This document shows, piece after piece, positions 33,554 to 42,035 of a stretch of DNA of 64,000 nt. The stretch comes from Kineosporia aurantiaca JCM 3230. GTDB lineage: Bacteria > Actinomycetota > Actinomycetes > Actinomycetales > Kineosporiaceae. A model generated the notes under the pieces. The model did not search any database, was not told where the DNA came from, and saw nothing but the letters and a program-made list of their open reading frames with translations. Position 1 is the stretch's first letter. Each line of letters opens with the position of its first letter. The stretch lies in contig JODP01000007.1 in assembly GCA_000719025.1 (NCBI GenBank), positions 186,001 through 250,000 of the forward strand. The letters run 5' to 3'. Both the position numbers and the translations under genes were made by a program.

Positions 33554-34735
33554 TCAGCGCGAGGCCGCGGGCAGGAACGGGGTGTGCCCGGTAGCGCCGG
33601 CCTGGATGCCGCTGAACAGGCCGCGCTCGCGCAGCTGCGGCAGCACCCCCTCGCCGAACCAGTACAGCTCCTCCAGGTGCGGATAGCCGGACAGGACGAA
33701 CTCGTCGATGCCCAGGGCGGCGTACTCGGCGATCCGGTCGGCCACCTCGGCGTGACTGCCGACCAGGGCAGTGCCGGCTCCGCCGCGCACCAGACCGACG
33801 CCCGCCCAGAGGTTCGGTGCCACTTCCAGCACCCGGGGGTCACTCCAGTCGCCGGTCGCCCGGACCTGCTCGTGCAGTTCACGCATCCGTGCCTGGCCGG
33901 TGGACTCGCTGCGGGCAAGCCCGGCCTGCGCGGCCGACACGACGTCCTCACCGAGCGCGTCGGTCAGCTGCCGGGCCCGGGCCCAGGCCTCGTCGGAGGT
34001 GTCCCGGGTGATCACGTGCAGGCGGATGCCGAACCGCACCTCACGGCCGCGCTCGGCGGCCAGCTTGCGGATCCAGGCGATCTTCTCGGCGACCTGGGCC
34101 GGGGGCTCACCCCAGGTGAGATAGACGTCGGTGTGCTCGGCGGCGACCGGCCCGGCCGCGGGCGAGGAACCGCCGAAGTACAGCGGGGGAGGCGTGGCCG
34201 GGACCGAGGGCAGCCGGGCCTCCTCGACCTGGATGTGGGTCCCGCGATGGGTGACGGTCTCCCCGCGCCAGAGCCCGCGGATCACGGTCAGGAACTCGTC
34301 GCACCGCGCGTACCGCTCCTCCTTGGAGAGGAAGTCGCCGTAGGAGCGCTGCTCGTGGGCCTCGCCGCCGGTGACCACGTTCAGCAGCAGCCGCCCGGGG
34401 GCGTGGGCCTCGAAGGTGGCGGCCATCTGCGCGGCCAGGGTGGGGCTGATCAGACCGGGGCGGAAGGCGATCAGGAACTTCAGGCGCTCGGACTCGCGGG
34501 TCAGCATGGCGGTGGTCAGCCAGGCGTCCTCGCACCAGGCCCCGGCCGGGGTCAGGGCGCCGGTGAAACCGAACTCCTCGGCCGCCCGGGCGATCGAGCC
34601 GAGGTAGCCGAGGCTGGCCCGCCGGTCGCCGGAGGCGGTTCCGGCGGGGAGGCCGTGACCGCCGCCGACGATGAACCGGGAGTCGCCGTAGGTGGGCAGG
34701 AACCAGTGGAAGGTCAGCTGGGTCGAACTGGTCAT
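33554..34735 (-). CDS. ssuD: SsuD-like FMNH2-dependent alkanesulfonate monooxygenase
   Basis: 393 residues. It follows SsuD closely by eye: FHWFLPTYGDSR near the start, YLGSIARAAEEFGFTGALTPAGAWCEDAWL, KFLIAFRPGLISPTLAAQMAATFE, RLLLNVVTGGE with EQRSYGDFLSKEERYARCDEFL, and ITRDTSDEAWARARQL. The enzyme releases sulfite from sulfonates using FMNH2 and O2. No SsuE reductase or SsuABC transporter is adjacent; the SfnB-like gene precedes it by 14 bases on the same strand, and the pair forms an operon. The assignment to sulfonates rather than another sulfur ester is by family. Confidence 0.85.
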   Translation of the reverse strand: MTSSTQLTFHWFLPTYGDSRFIVGGGHGLPAGTASGDRRASLGYLGSIARAAEEFGFTGALTPAGAWCEDAWLTTAMLTRESERLKFLIAFRPGLISPTLAAQMAATFEAHAPGRLLLNVVTGGEAHEQRSYGDFLSKEERYARCDEFLTVIRGLWRGETVTHRGTHIQVEEARLPSVPATPPPLYFGGSSPAAGPVAAEHTDVYLTWGEPPAQVAEKIAWIRKLAAERGREVRFGIRLHVITRDTSDEAWARARQLTDALGEDVVSAAQAGLARSESTGQARMRELHEQVRATGDWSDPRVLEVAPNLWAGVGLVRGGAGTALVGSHAEVADRIAEYAALGIDEFVLSGYPHLEELYWFGEGVLPQLRERGLFSGIQAGATGHTPFLPAASR

Positions 34736-34749
34736 GGGAGGTGCGCCTT

Positions 34750-35979
34750 TCAGATCTGGCCGTGGCGGGGCGGGGCGGCGTCGTCCAGCAGCCACCGGCC
34801 CACGTGCTGAACCTTCCAGCGGACCGGATCGTGCAGGGTGTGGGTCCGGGCGTCGCGCCAGAACCGGGAGAGATTGAGAGAACCCAGAACAGAACGGGTC
34901 CCGGCCAGCTCGAAGAGCACCGAGGACGCACTGACGGAGGCCCGGGCCGCAGCCACCTTGGCGACCGCGGTGGCGATCGAGGCCTCGGCGGTGTTCTCGG
35001 CATCCGGCGCGGTGCGGGCGATGTCGACCAGCGCCGCCGCCTCCCGGACCAGGGCCTCGGCCCCGCGCACGGTGATCTCGGCCTCGCCGGCCGTCTGCAC
35101 CAGCAACGGGTCGTCGACGGCGCGATCGCCGCCGGCCTCGAACCACGGCCGGGCCCGGGCCACGTGCTCCTTCGCCGCGCCGAGGGCGGCCCGGGCGATG
35201 CCCGCGTCGATGGCCGCGTGCAGGACCTGGGCGAACGAGCCGTAGCTGCTGGGGTTGTCGAAGACCGACGAATAGGGGACGACGTCGGTCAGCGGAACGG
35301 AAACGTCCCGTAGGCGGACGGTTCCGCTGCCGGTCGTCCTCTGGCCCATGGCATCCCAGTCGTCCTCGACGGTGACGCCCACCGCTCCGGAAGGAACGAA
35401 GGCCAGGGCCTTGTCGGGCGAACCGTCCGGACGCGGTTCGGGCAGAACGGCCCGGACCAGCAGCCGGTCGGCGAAAAGCGAGCCAGTGGCGTAGAACTTG
35501 TCGCCGTTCAGCCGGAAGCCGGCCGGGTCGGCCGGATCCGGGGTGAGGGTCGTCGCGTCCTCGGTGATGGTCCGCCCACCGCGCTCGGTCTGGGCATTGG
35601 CGTAGCGGGCGCCCCCGAGAACCTCGGCGAAGAAGCGTCTCTGCTGATCGGGAGTGCCCTTCAGCCGAAGCGCCTCGAGGAACACGTAGTGGCTGTGCGG
35701 AATCTGCCCGAGGTTCGGATCGGCCACCGAGAGCAGCCGGAACACCTCGGTGAGGGTGCTCACCGAAACATCGGCGCCGCCGTGCTCCTGGGGCACGGTC
35801 AGCGCGTACAGGCCGGCCTCGCTGATCCGGGCGACCTCCTCGTACGGCAGCGCCCGCTCACTGTCCCGTTCCGCCGCGGCGGCGGCCAGGCCGGGCAGCA
35901 GGGCGGTGACGGTGCGCACCGCGTCCCCGGTGGGTTTCCCTACCGGATGCTCGTCGCCGGTGGTCTGGTCGTGCGTCAT
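34750..35979 (-). CDS. SfnB/DszC-like acyl-CoA-dehydrogenase-fold flavin enzyme for sulfur acquisition
   Basis: 409 residues with the acyl-CoA dehydrogenase fold: ISEAGLYALTVPQEHGGADVSVSTLTEVFRLLSVADPNLGQIPHSHYVFLEAL, then ANAQTERGGRTITEDATTLTP and the C-terminal TLHDPVRWKVQHVGRWLLDD, which is the ending seen in SfnB and DszC rather than in fatty-acid enzymes. The usual catalytic Glu of true dehydrogenases is not evident. SfnB-type enzymes are induced by sulfur starvation and act on sulfones and related compounds. It is cotranscribed with the SsuD-like gene and divergent from the LysR gene at 36169. Confidence 0.86.
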   Translation of the reverse strand: MTHDQTTGDEHPVGKPTGDAVRTVTALLPGLAAAAAERDSERALPYEEVARISEAGLYALTVPQEHGGADVSVSTLTEVFRLLSVADPNLGQIPHSHYVFLEALRLKGTPDQQRRFFAEVLGGARYANAQTERGGRTITEDATTLTPDPADPAGFRLNGDKFYATGSLFADRLLVRAVLPEPRPDGSPDKALAFVPSGAVGVTVEDDWDAMGQRTTGSGTVRLRDVSVPLTDVVPYSSVFDNPSSYGSFAQVLHAAIDAGIARAALGAAKEHVARARPWFEAGGDRAVDDPLLVQTAGEAEITVRGAEALVREAAALVDIARTAPDAENTAEASIATAVAKVAAARASVSASSVLFELAGTRSVLGSLNLSRFWRDARTHTLHDPVRWKVQHVGRWLLDDAAPPRHGQI

Positions 35980-36074
35980 CTCGCCTCCTCGCGCAGGTCG
36001 GGGGGTGTTCGGACGCGGCCGGGCAGCGACCTGCTGACCTGCGTCTTCAGCTTTCCATCATCTTGACCGAAGCG

Positions 36075-36094
36075 GTAGAGAATAGGGCTACTAT
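36075..36094. promoter_or_regulatory. Possible LysR-type binding site
   Basis: GTAG-N9-CTAC (36075-36091) and the overlapping ATAG-N5-CTAT (36082-36094) lie in the 189-bp gap between the SfnB-like gene and the LysR gene. This is the position where LysR proteins bind to control a divergent target. The arms are short, so chance is possible. Confidence 0.35.
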
Positions 36095-36168
36095 CGGGGA
36101 GTCCGGCCGTCCCGTCCAATAGGAGATGGCGGGAGGGTGGAAGGGAAACCCGATCACTGGGAGCGGAC

Positions 36169-37080
36169 GTGCGGATCGAGCAGCTGGAGTACCTGGCCAC
36201 GGTGACCCGCCTGGGATCGCTACGCCGGGCGGCCGAGGAGCTGCACGTCTCCCAGCCGGCGCTGTCCGAGACGATCCGCAATCTGGAGCGTGAGCTGGGC
36301 GTCACCCTGCTGGACCGGCGCCGCTCGGGGGCCGTGGTCAGCGACGGCGGCCGCGAGCTGCTGCCCTACATCATGGGCGTGCTGGAGGCGGTCGACCGGC
36401 TCAACCGGGCCGCCGACCACCAGCACCGGACCAACCGGATGGTCCGGATCGGCACGGTCAACGCGGCCACCGTCACCCTGCTCACCCCGGCGGTCCGGGC
36501 GTTCCGGGCCGGTCACCCGGAAACCCAGGTCGAGGTGATCCCGGCCCAGCAGGACCAGATCCAGCAGGCGATCCGTGAGGGCGGCCTGGACCTGGGTCTG
36601 GTCAACGTGCTCAGTGGCGACGACCCACCGCACGACCTGCAGGCCACCCGCCTGCTGGGCGGGCGGGTGGTGGCCTGCCTGCACCCGCAGAGCCCCCTGG
36701 TGGCGCTGGACGTGATCGGTCGGGAGGACCTCCGGCGCGAGCCCCTGATCGTGATGCGGGCCGGGTACCTGATGCACCGCTACGTGCACCGGCTCTTCGA
36801 CGGCCGGATCCCGGACGTCTCGTACTCCACCGACGGCGCCGAGATGGGCAAGCTGATGGTCGCCGAAGGACTTGGGGTGACCCTGCTGCCCGACTACAGC
36901 GTCATCGGGGACCCGCTGGAACGCCACGGTGCGATCACCTACCGGCCGTTGTCCGCCGCTGACTCCGAGGTGGCTCTTCTGCTCCTGGCGCGGCGGACGC
37001 CGACTGCGCCGGGGGCGGTGCGGGATCTGTGGGCCGAACTGGTCCGCCAGGCCTCCGGTTCAGCCCGCAGTGTTGGGTAG
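36169..37080 (+). CDS. LysR-family transcriptional regulator
   Basis: 303 residues. The N-terminal winged helix is canonical: MRIEQLEYLATVTRLGSL, RRAAEELHVSQPALSETIRNLEREL, GVTLLDRRRSG. The effector domain follows (about 90-295, with VRIGTVNAATVTLLTP and LGVTLLPDYSVI). The start is GTG 36169 with GGGAG 6 bases upstream. It is divergent from the SfnB-like/SsuD-like operon and is the only specific regulator inside the sulfur region, so it is the first candidate for control of that operon and perhaps of sites A-D. The 3' end overlaps the next gene by 21 bases. Confidence 0.92.
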   Translation: MRIEQLEYLATVTRLGSLRRAAEELHVSQPALSETIRNLERELGVTLLDRRRSGAVVSDGGRELLPYIMGVLEAVDRLNRAADHQHRTNRMVRIGTVNAATVTLLTPAVRAFRAGHPETQVEVIPAQQDQIQQAIREGGLDLGLVNVLSGDDPPHDLQATRLLGGRVVACLHPQSPLVALDVIGREDLRREPLIVMRAGYLMHRYVHRLFDGRIPDVSYSTDGAEMGKLMVAEGLGVTLLPDYSVIGDPLERHGAITYRPLSAADSEVALLLLARRTPTAPGAVRDLWAELVRQASGSARSVG

Positions 37081-37530
37081 GTGCACCCGGCCGCTCTTCA
37101 GCAGGGTCCGCTGGGGTGCACTGATCCCGGGCGGGCAGGGGATGTCGGCCCGGGAGATCGACCCGGCACTGCCGGACCGGCCGGACAGCCGGAAGCAGGT
37201 GTGGAACGTCCGGTACTTACCGAGGGCCAGGTACTTGGCCTGAGCGCCGCCGCCCACGATCAGGTCCCATTCCACCTTGTCCGGCGCGACCACCCGGCTG
37301 GCCGCGACCTCGAGGTGTGCCCCGGTGAAGGTCTTACGGGCATCCTCGGGCTGGTCCGCGGCCCCGAGCTTCTTCTGCGCATCCTTGGCGATGGTGGCCG
37401 CCGAGGACAGGAGCTTGCCGCGGGCGACCCCCTCGGGATCCGGGCGGTCCCGGTTCAGGACGAGGACGACGACGAGGACGACCACGGCGGCGGCAAGGCC
37501 CGGCACGGCGATCTTGGCCCGGTTCTTCAC
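37060..37530 (-). CDS. Small membrane-anchored protein of unknown function
   Basis: 156 residues. A single N-terminal membrane segment (VPGLAAAVVVLVVVLVLN, about 9-26) is followed by an exported domain with two cysteines (TFHTCFRL and ADIPCPPG) that may form a disulfide. I do not recognise the family. The 3' end overlaps the LysR gene by 21 bases on the other strand. No operon partner is obvious; the next gene on this strand ends 90 bases upstream. Confidence 0.65.
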   Translation of the reverse strand: MKNRAKIAVPGLAAAVVVLVVVLVLNRDRPDPEGVARGKLLSSAATIAKDAQKKLGAADQPEDARKTFTGAHLEVAASRVVAPDKVEWDLIVGGGAQAKYLALGKYRTFHTCFRLSGRSGSAGSISRADIPCPPGISAPQRTLLKSGRVHLPNTAG

Positions 37531-37620
37531 CTGCGTAACGGTAAGGGGTCCGGTCCGAGCTGATGGAGGACGTCGGTGAGGACGTCGGTGGCGCCGGTCG
37601 GCGGCCCGGCGCCACCCGGA

Positions 37621-38076
37621 TCAGTCCGACCACCTCGGAATCATCGCGGCCTGCCCGGCGGGCCGGCCGCAGTCGTCGGTGAGGTTCCAGATGGTGCCCT
37701 GCTCGATCCAGAAGTGCCGCCCGGCCTTGGTGACCCGGCGCCCCCGGTAGTCGTCGGAGTACCCGTTGCGGGCCACCGACTCCATGAAGATGCGCCGGGA
37801 CTCCCGGTCGGTCTCCCCGGCCGACAGCCGGGACGGCAGCCCCACGAACTCGTCCCAGCTGTACCCGAAGACCCGTTGGGCCGTCAGGTTGGCGTAGACG
37901 AACAGCGGGTCGGGGGAGGCGTCGTGGGCCAGGAGGACGAAGGGCGCGCGGTAGAGCCATTCGGCGGCCTCGGCCCCCTCAAGACTCCCGGGCACCAGCG
38001 GCCGACCGGACAGCGCGCTGAAGCTGTCGGCCAGCCGGGCCGCGAAGAGGGCGTCCTGAGCCTGGGCCGCGGTCAC
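37621..38076 (-). CDS. MEKHLA-domain (PAS-like) protein
   Basis: 151 residues covering one domain. LLAHDASPDPLFVYANLTAQRVFGYSWDEFVGLPSRLSAGE and RVTKAGRHFWIEQGTIWNL match the MEKHLA domain, a PAS-like fold first named from the C-terminus of plant HD-ZIP III proteins and also found alone in bacteria and cyanobacteria. A small-molecule or redox sensing role is possible but unproven. The start is GTG 38076, overlapping the stop of the reductoisomerase gene (GTGA), so the two are translationally coupled. No output domain is attached. Confidence 0.83.
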   Translation of the reverse strand: MTAAQAQDALFAARLADSFSALSGRPLVPGSLEGAEAAEWLYRAPFVLLAHDASPDPLFVYANLTAQRVFGYSWDEFVGLPSRLSAGETDRESRRIFMESVARNGYSDDYRGRRVTKAGRHFWIEQGTIWNLTDDCGRPAGQAAMIPRWSD

Positions 38077-39542
38077 TGGACGAAGATGCTCACGGACGGG
38101 CGCATCTCGGCGCAGATCCGCAGCACCTCATGGATCGGGTGCTCCTCGAACGCCTTGACCAGTGTGGTGTCCAGAGCGGCCGGACGGTGATCGACCGTGG
38201 CGTAGGCGGTCTGGGTGAGTAGGTAGTCGAACCGCGGCGCCCACTTGCGCGAGCCCAGCCGCGCCGTGGTCGAGCAGTTGTCGACCATGAAGGCCACACC
38301 CCGGGCGTGCATGTACGGATTCAGCGAGTCGGTGGCCTCGATGACCGACTCGTTGGCGATCTCCGAGTACGGGTGGCCCTTCTCGATGAACGTGTCGACC
38401 TGACCCATCATCACCCCGCAGAACGTCCCGGCCGTGAACGCGTCCAGCGGCAGGTTCTCCTGGTCCCGGTCCTGCCGGGCCACCTCACCGGCCCGCCACA
38501 TGTCGGCCTGATCGATCCTGCCCATCGGGAATCGGCTCAGCCGCTGCCCGGCCAGGATCACGCTGCGGATCTCGTTGCCCGAGGCGACCTCGTCGTAGAT
38601 CTCGTGGGTGAGCTCCAGGCCGACCGGGTAGGCCGCGGCGTAGGCCTGCGCAAAGACCTCCTTCTGCGGGTCGTCCAGCCGGCGGTAGAGGCCGATCAGG
38701 CCGTCCTTGGAGACCGTGCGGGAGATCGGGCCGGTCACGCTGTCCACCGAGTGCCGGTAGGCGTCGGTCTCACTCAGGCCCTGGTCGCGGAACCGGCGGT
38801 AGAGGCTCTCGACGATGCCGTGTACCCCGCCCAGCAGGATCGAGCGCTCGCCGGTGAGATCGGACAGGTACTCCGAGCGCAGCGTGGTCTGGAAGGTGAA
38901 GGGCGCGCCCAGGCCCACCGACCAGCCCAGCGCCCGCTCGGTGGCGCGGCCCGTCGCGTCCTGGTGCACGGCGAAGCTGGCGTTGATCCCGGCGCCGTTG
39001 GTCTCGGCCCCCTGCAGGTACAGGGCACGGACCGAGGCCCCCATCCCCTTGGGGCAGACCGCGACGACGTCGATGCCCTCCGGGAAGGTGCTGCCCATCT
39101 GGTCCAGATGGCCCAGGAGGAATCCGTGCGAGAGCCCGAGCGTCGTGCCCGGGCGCAGAGCGGCGAAGATCTCCTCGTACAGCGCGGCCTGAGCGGCGTC
39201 GGAGATCAGCAGCAGCACCAGGTCCGAGGAGCCGATGACCTCGAACATCTCACCCAGGGTTCCCTCTTCCTCACGGAATCCGGCGGCTCGGGCGGCTTCC
39301 CGCGACGCGGACCCCTCACGCAGCCCGACCACGACCTCGATGTCGGTGCCGGACAGGGAGTCCCGCAGGTTCGGGGCCTGGGCCGAGGCCTGCGGACCCC
39401 AGCCGATGACCCCGATCCGGCCGATCCCCGCGAAGGCCTGCGGGAGACGCCCGAACAGATGACGCCCGCCCCGCACGATGCCCTCGCGGGTTCCGGCCAG
39501 GGAGATGTACTCCTTGTCGAAGACGCTGGTCTCGAAATCCAT
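38073..39542 (-). CDS. ilvC: Plant-type (class II) ketol-acid reductoisomerase
   Basis: 489 residues, far longer than the roughly 330-340 residue class I enzymes usual in actinobacteria. IGVIGWGPQASAQAPNLRDSL is the NADPH motif, with NLRDSL as in chloroplast enzymes. Further plant-like blocks are VCPKGMGASVRALYLQGAETNGAGINASFAVHQDATGRATERALGW, GERSILLGGVHGIVESLYRR (metal ligands) and ESVIEATDSLNPYMHARGVAFMVDNCSTTARLGSRKWAPRFDY. It converts acetolactate or acetohydroxybutyrate to the dihydroxy acid for Val/Ile/Leu synthesis. No ilvBN or ilvD is nearby. Coupled to the MEKHLA-domain gene. An inverted repeat lies 29 bases upstream of the start. Confidence 0.92.
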   Translation of the reverse strand: MDFETSVFDKEYISLAGTREGIVRGGRHLFGRLPQAFAGIGRIGVIGWGPQASAQAPNLRDSLSGTDIEVVVGLREGSASREAARAAGFREEEGTLGEMFEVIGSSDLVLLLISDAAQAALYEEIFAALRPGTTLGLSHGFLLGHLDQMGSTFPEGIDVVAVCPKGMGASVRALYLQGAETNGAGINASFAVHQDATGRATERALGWSVGLGAPFTFQTTLRSEYLSDLTGERSILLGGVHGIVESLYRRFRDQGLSETDAYRHSVDSVTGPISRTVSKDGLIGLYRRLDDPQKEVFAQAYAAAYPVGLELTHEIYDEVASGNEIRSVILAGQRLSRFPMGRIDQADMWRAGEVARQDRDQENLPLDAFTAGTFCGVMMGQVDTFIEKGHPYSEIANESVIEATDSLNPYMHARGVAFMVDNCSTTARLGSRKWAPRFDYLLTQTAYATVDHRPAALDTTLVKAFEEHPIHEVLRICAEMRPSVSIFVQ

Positions 39543-39570
39543 TTCGAGAGAACTCCTTTGTCGTTGAACG

Positions 39571-39590
39571 GGTTTCCGTCCCTGGAAACC
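39571..39590. promoter_or_regulatory. Inverted repeat upstream of the reductoisomerase gene
   Basis: GGTTTCC-GTCCCT-GGAAACC is a perfect 7-bp inverted repeat with a 6-bp centre, 28 bases upstream of the ilvC start codon on the minus strand. It may be an operator, or a hairpin in the leader. Confidence 0.45.
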
Positions 39591-39650
39591 ACTCAGATCA
39601 GCGGGTCCGATGCTACTCGAGGGTCGGCGGCAGCCTCCCGGTTCGAGAGG

Positions 39651-40673
39651 TCAGCCCAGCAGGTCCCGGCCCAGGGCCGATACCTGCGAACGGCCGCACA
39701 GCCGCATCGCCAGGACGAGTTCCTCGACGTAGCGGTTCATCACGTCGGCCACCCCGGTGGCGCCGTTCACGGCCAGCCCCCAGACCACCGGGCGGCCGAC
39801 GAAGACACCCCGGGCGCCCAGGGCCAGGGCCCGCAGCGCGTCCACGCCGGTGCTGATGCCACCGTCGACGTACACCTCGGTGTCGGCGCCGACCGCATCG
39901 ACAACCTCGCCGAGGGCGTCGGCCGTGGAGACCGCCGCGTCCAGTTGCCGGCCGCCGTGGTTGGAGACCCATACGGCCGCCGCCCCGGCGTCCACGCAGC
40001 GCCGGGCGGTGTCGCCCCGCAGCACCCCCTTGACCACTACGGGGAGCCCGGAAATCTCGTGCAGCCCGGCAATGTCGCGTTCGGTGAGGTCGGGGGCGGG
40101 CTCCAGCATCTCCGGATCGGTGACCGGGCCGGTGTTCACCTCGAGCACGGCCTGCGGGACGAGTGCGGAGTTGCGGCTCTGCCGGCGAGGAGCCAGGACC
40201 GGTGCGTCGACGGTCAGCACCACGGCCCGCGCGCCCAGCGCCCGGGCCCGGACCACCATCTGCTCGGTCAGGGCCCGGTCCTTGAGCACGTAGGACTGGA
40301 ACCACCACCGGCCGGAGGGCAGGCCGATCTCCTCGAGCCGCAACGAGGCCCGCGAGGAAAGCACCATCAGACTGCCCGACTTGGTGGCTCCGTCGGCGGT
40401 GGCGCGCTCCGCCTCGGGGTGCGTGAGGCCGTGATACCCCGAAGGCGCGATCGCGAGAGGAGCGTCGAAACGCTCGCCGAGCAGTGTGGTGCTCAGATCC
40501 ACGCGGGAGACATCGACCAGGGCGTCCGGGCGCAGCGTGATCCGGCTCCAGGCGGAGCGATTGCGCTTCAACGCGTCCTCGAAGCCGGATCCACCGGCGG
40601 CCCAGGCATAAACGTCCGGAGGGAGCAGCCCGGCTGCTTCGCGTTCCAGGGTGTCCAGCCAGTTCGATGTCAT
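39651..40673 (-). CDS. FMN-dependent alpha-hydroxy-acid oxidase/dehydrogenase
   Basis: 340 residues. The enzyme has the glycolate/lactate oxidase fold: IAPSGYHGLTHPEAERATADGA near the N-terminus, FQSYVLKDR, TVDAPVLAPR, catalytic Lys in VVVKGVLRGD (K215), His-Arg in SNHGGRQLD (H239, R242), and the FMN phosphate segment YVDGGISTGVDALRALALGARGVFVGRP. It oxidises a 2-hydroxy acid to the 2-oxo acid. It is slightly short at the N-terminus compared with 360-residue family members. The ilvC gene lies upstream on the same strand at 108 bases, so a branched-chain 2-hydroxy acid is a possible substrate. Confidence 0.88.
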   Translation of the reverse strand: MTSNWLDTLEREAAGLLPPDVYAWAAGGSGFEDALKRNRSAWSRITLRPDALVDVSRVDLSTTLLGERFDAPLAIAPSGYHGLTHPEAERATADGATKSGSLMVLSSRASLRLEEIGLPSGRWWFQSYVLKDRALTEQMVVRARALGARAVVLTVDAPVLAPRRQSRNSALVPQAVLEVNTGPVTDPEMLEPAPDLTERDIAGLHEISGLPVVVKGVLRGDTARRCVDAGAAAVWVSNHGGRQLDAAVSTADALGEVVDAVGADTEVYVDGGISTGVDALRALALGARGVFVGRPVVWGLAVNGATGVADVMNRYVEELVLAMRLCGRSQVSALGRDLLG

Positions 40674-40818
40674 GCGGACCTTCTCGGGGGAATCTGGGCG
40701 AGGCCGCGTGCGGGCGGCTCGGGTGGTCGATCGGCAACGCCGCAGATCAACGTCAGACTATCGTGGCCGTTGCTCGTGCCGTCTGGGGCAATCGCCTACG
40801 AACGGGGAGGATCAGGAA

Positions 40819-41334
40819 ATGTCCGAGGGGGTCATCCGCCTTGCCGAGGAGAGCGAACTGCCCCGGCTCCAGGAGATCGAGCGCGCGGCCGGAGAGCGTT
40901 TCGCGGAGATCGGGATGGTCTTCGTTGCGGAGGACGAGCCGCCGTCGCTCGAGACTCTGCGGGAGTTCCAGCGCGAGGGCCGGGCGTGGGTGTGGGCCGG
41001 CGAGGATGACCGCCCTATGACATATCTCCTGGCCGAGGAGGTGGACGGGAACGCTCACCTCGAGCAGGTGTCCGTCCATCCCGACCGGGCGCGCCAGCGC
41101 ATTGGGGAAGCCCTGATCGAGCACCTGCGGCAGTGGGCCCGCGAGCGCGGTCTACCGGCGATCACACTGACCACCTACACCGGCGTGGCCTGGAACGGCC
41201 CGTACTATCAGCGACTCGGTTTCCGTTACCTGAAGCCGGACGAGATCGGTCCGGGGCTGCTGCGGATGCGTGAGGCGGAGATCGCCCACGGCCTGGACCA
41301 ATGGCCTCGGGTTGGTATGCGGCTGGACCTGTGA
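40819..41334 (+). CDS. GNAT-family N-acetyltransferase
   Basis: 171 residues. IRLAEESELPRLQEIERAAGERF opens the fold; the acetyl-CoA loop is VHPDRARQRIGEALIEHLRQWA, followed by TLTTYTGVAWNGPYYQRLGFRYL. The pattern ERAAGERFAEIG is common in GNATs that acetylate small amines or protein N-termini; the substrate is unknown. The ATG at 40819 has GGGGAGG upstream. It is separated by 145 bases from the divergent oxidase gene and is followed by the DUF1345 gene after 21 bases. Confidence 0.86.
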   Translation: MSEGVIRLAEESELPRLQEIERAAGERFAEIGMVFVAEDEPPSLETLREFQREGRAWVWAGEDDRPMTYLLAEEVDGNAHLEQVSVHPDRARQRIGEALIEHLRQWARERGLPAITLTTYTGVAWNGPYYQRLGFRYLKPDEIGPGLLRMREAEIAHGLDQWPRVGMRLDL

Positions 41335-41355
41335 ATTAGAGACCGGAACGGAGCA

Positions 41356-42030
41356 GTGGCACGGATGGTGGACGGACAGGGCCTGTACCGCCGCATGCCC
41401 AAGGGCCGGATCCTGCCCGGGTACATGATCGCGGTGTTCGCCGCCAGCGGGTTCCTCACCGGGGGACTGACCGCCCTGCTCGGCGCCCCGGTGCTGGCGC
41501 CCTCGATCGGCTGGGTGGTGGCCTCCGGCACGGCCATGCTCTGGGTGTGGTGGGTGGTCTGGTCGCACGGTCCGGACACCACTGAGCGCCTGGCCCGGGA
41601 GGACGCCGGGTCACGCCCGACCGACACCGTGATCACCGCGGCGGCCCTGTTCAGCCTGGGTGCCGTGGGCCTGGCCCAGGTCCGCTCGAACGAGAGCATG
41701 GACGCGGTGGGCGTGGCCGCCATCCTGCTCAGCGTGGCCGTGGCGGTGAACTCCTGGGCCCTGGTGAACACCGTGTACGGGCTGAAGTACGCGCGTCTCT
41801 ACTATCTTCACGGCAAGAAGGGCATCGACTTCCAGACCGACGAGGCGCCCTCCTACAGCGATTTCGCCTATATCGCGTTCACCATCGGGATGTCCTACGC
41901 GGTCTCGGACACGTCCTTCACCAGTAGCGTGATGCGGCGGGTCGCCCTGGCCCACAGCCTGCTGTCCTACGCGTTCGGTACGGCCGTGCTGGCCGTCGCC
42001 ATCACTCTGGTGACGAATCTCGGACGCTGA
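41356..42030 (+). CDS. DUF1345 membrane protein
   Basis: 224 residues with five hydrophobic segments (about 22-42, 47-68, 90-105, 117-137 and 195-220). The block DEAPSYSDFAYIAFTIGMSYAVSDTSFTSSVMRRVALAHSLLSYAFGTAVLAV is the hallmark of DUF1345. Function is unknown; it is an integral membrane protein of the cytoplasmic membrane. The GTG at 41356 is preceded by an AACGGAG-like box; an ATG three codons later is an alternative. It ends 6 bases before the convergent OsmC gene. Confidence 0.85.
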   Translation: MARMVDGQGLYRRMPKGRILPGYMIAVFAASGFLTGGLTALLGAPVLAPSIGWVVASGTAMLWVWWVVWSHGPDTTERLAREDAGSRPTDTVITAAALFSLGAVGLAQVRSNESMDAVGVAAILLSVAVAVNSWALVNTVYGLKYARLYYLHGKKGIDFQTDEAPSYSDFAYIAFTIGMSYAVSDTSFTSSVMRRVALAHSLLSYAFGTAVLAVAITLVTNLGR

Positions 42031-42035
42031 GGCGA

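Noticed and set aside
38307..41009. 900-codon open frame on the plus strand antisense to the reductoisomerase and hydroxy-acid oxidase genes
   Set aside because: It lies opposite two well-conserved genes, has shadow-type composition (His/Gln/Val/Asp/Arg-rich) and no domain. Long antisense frames are normal in high-GC actinobacterial DNA.
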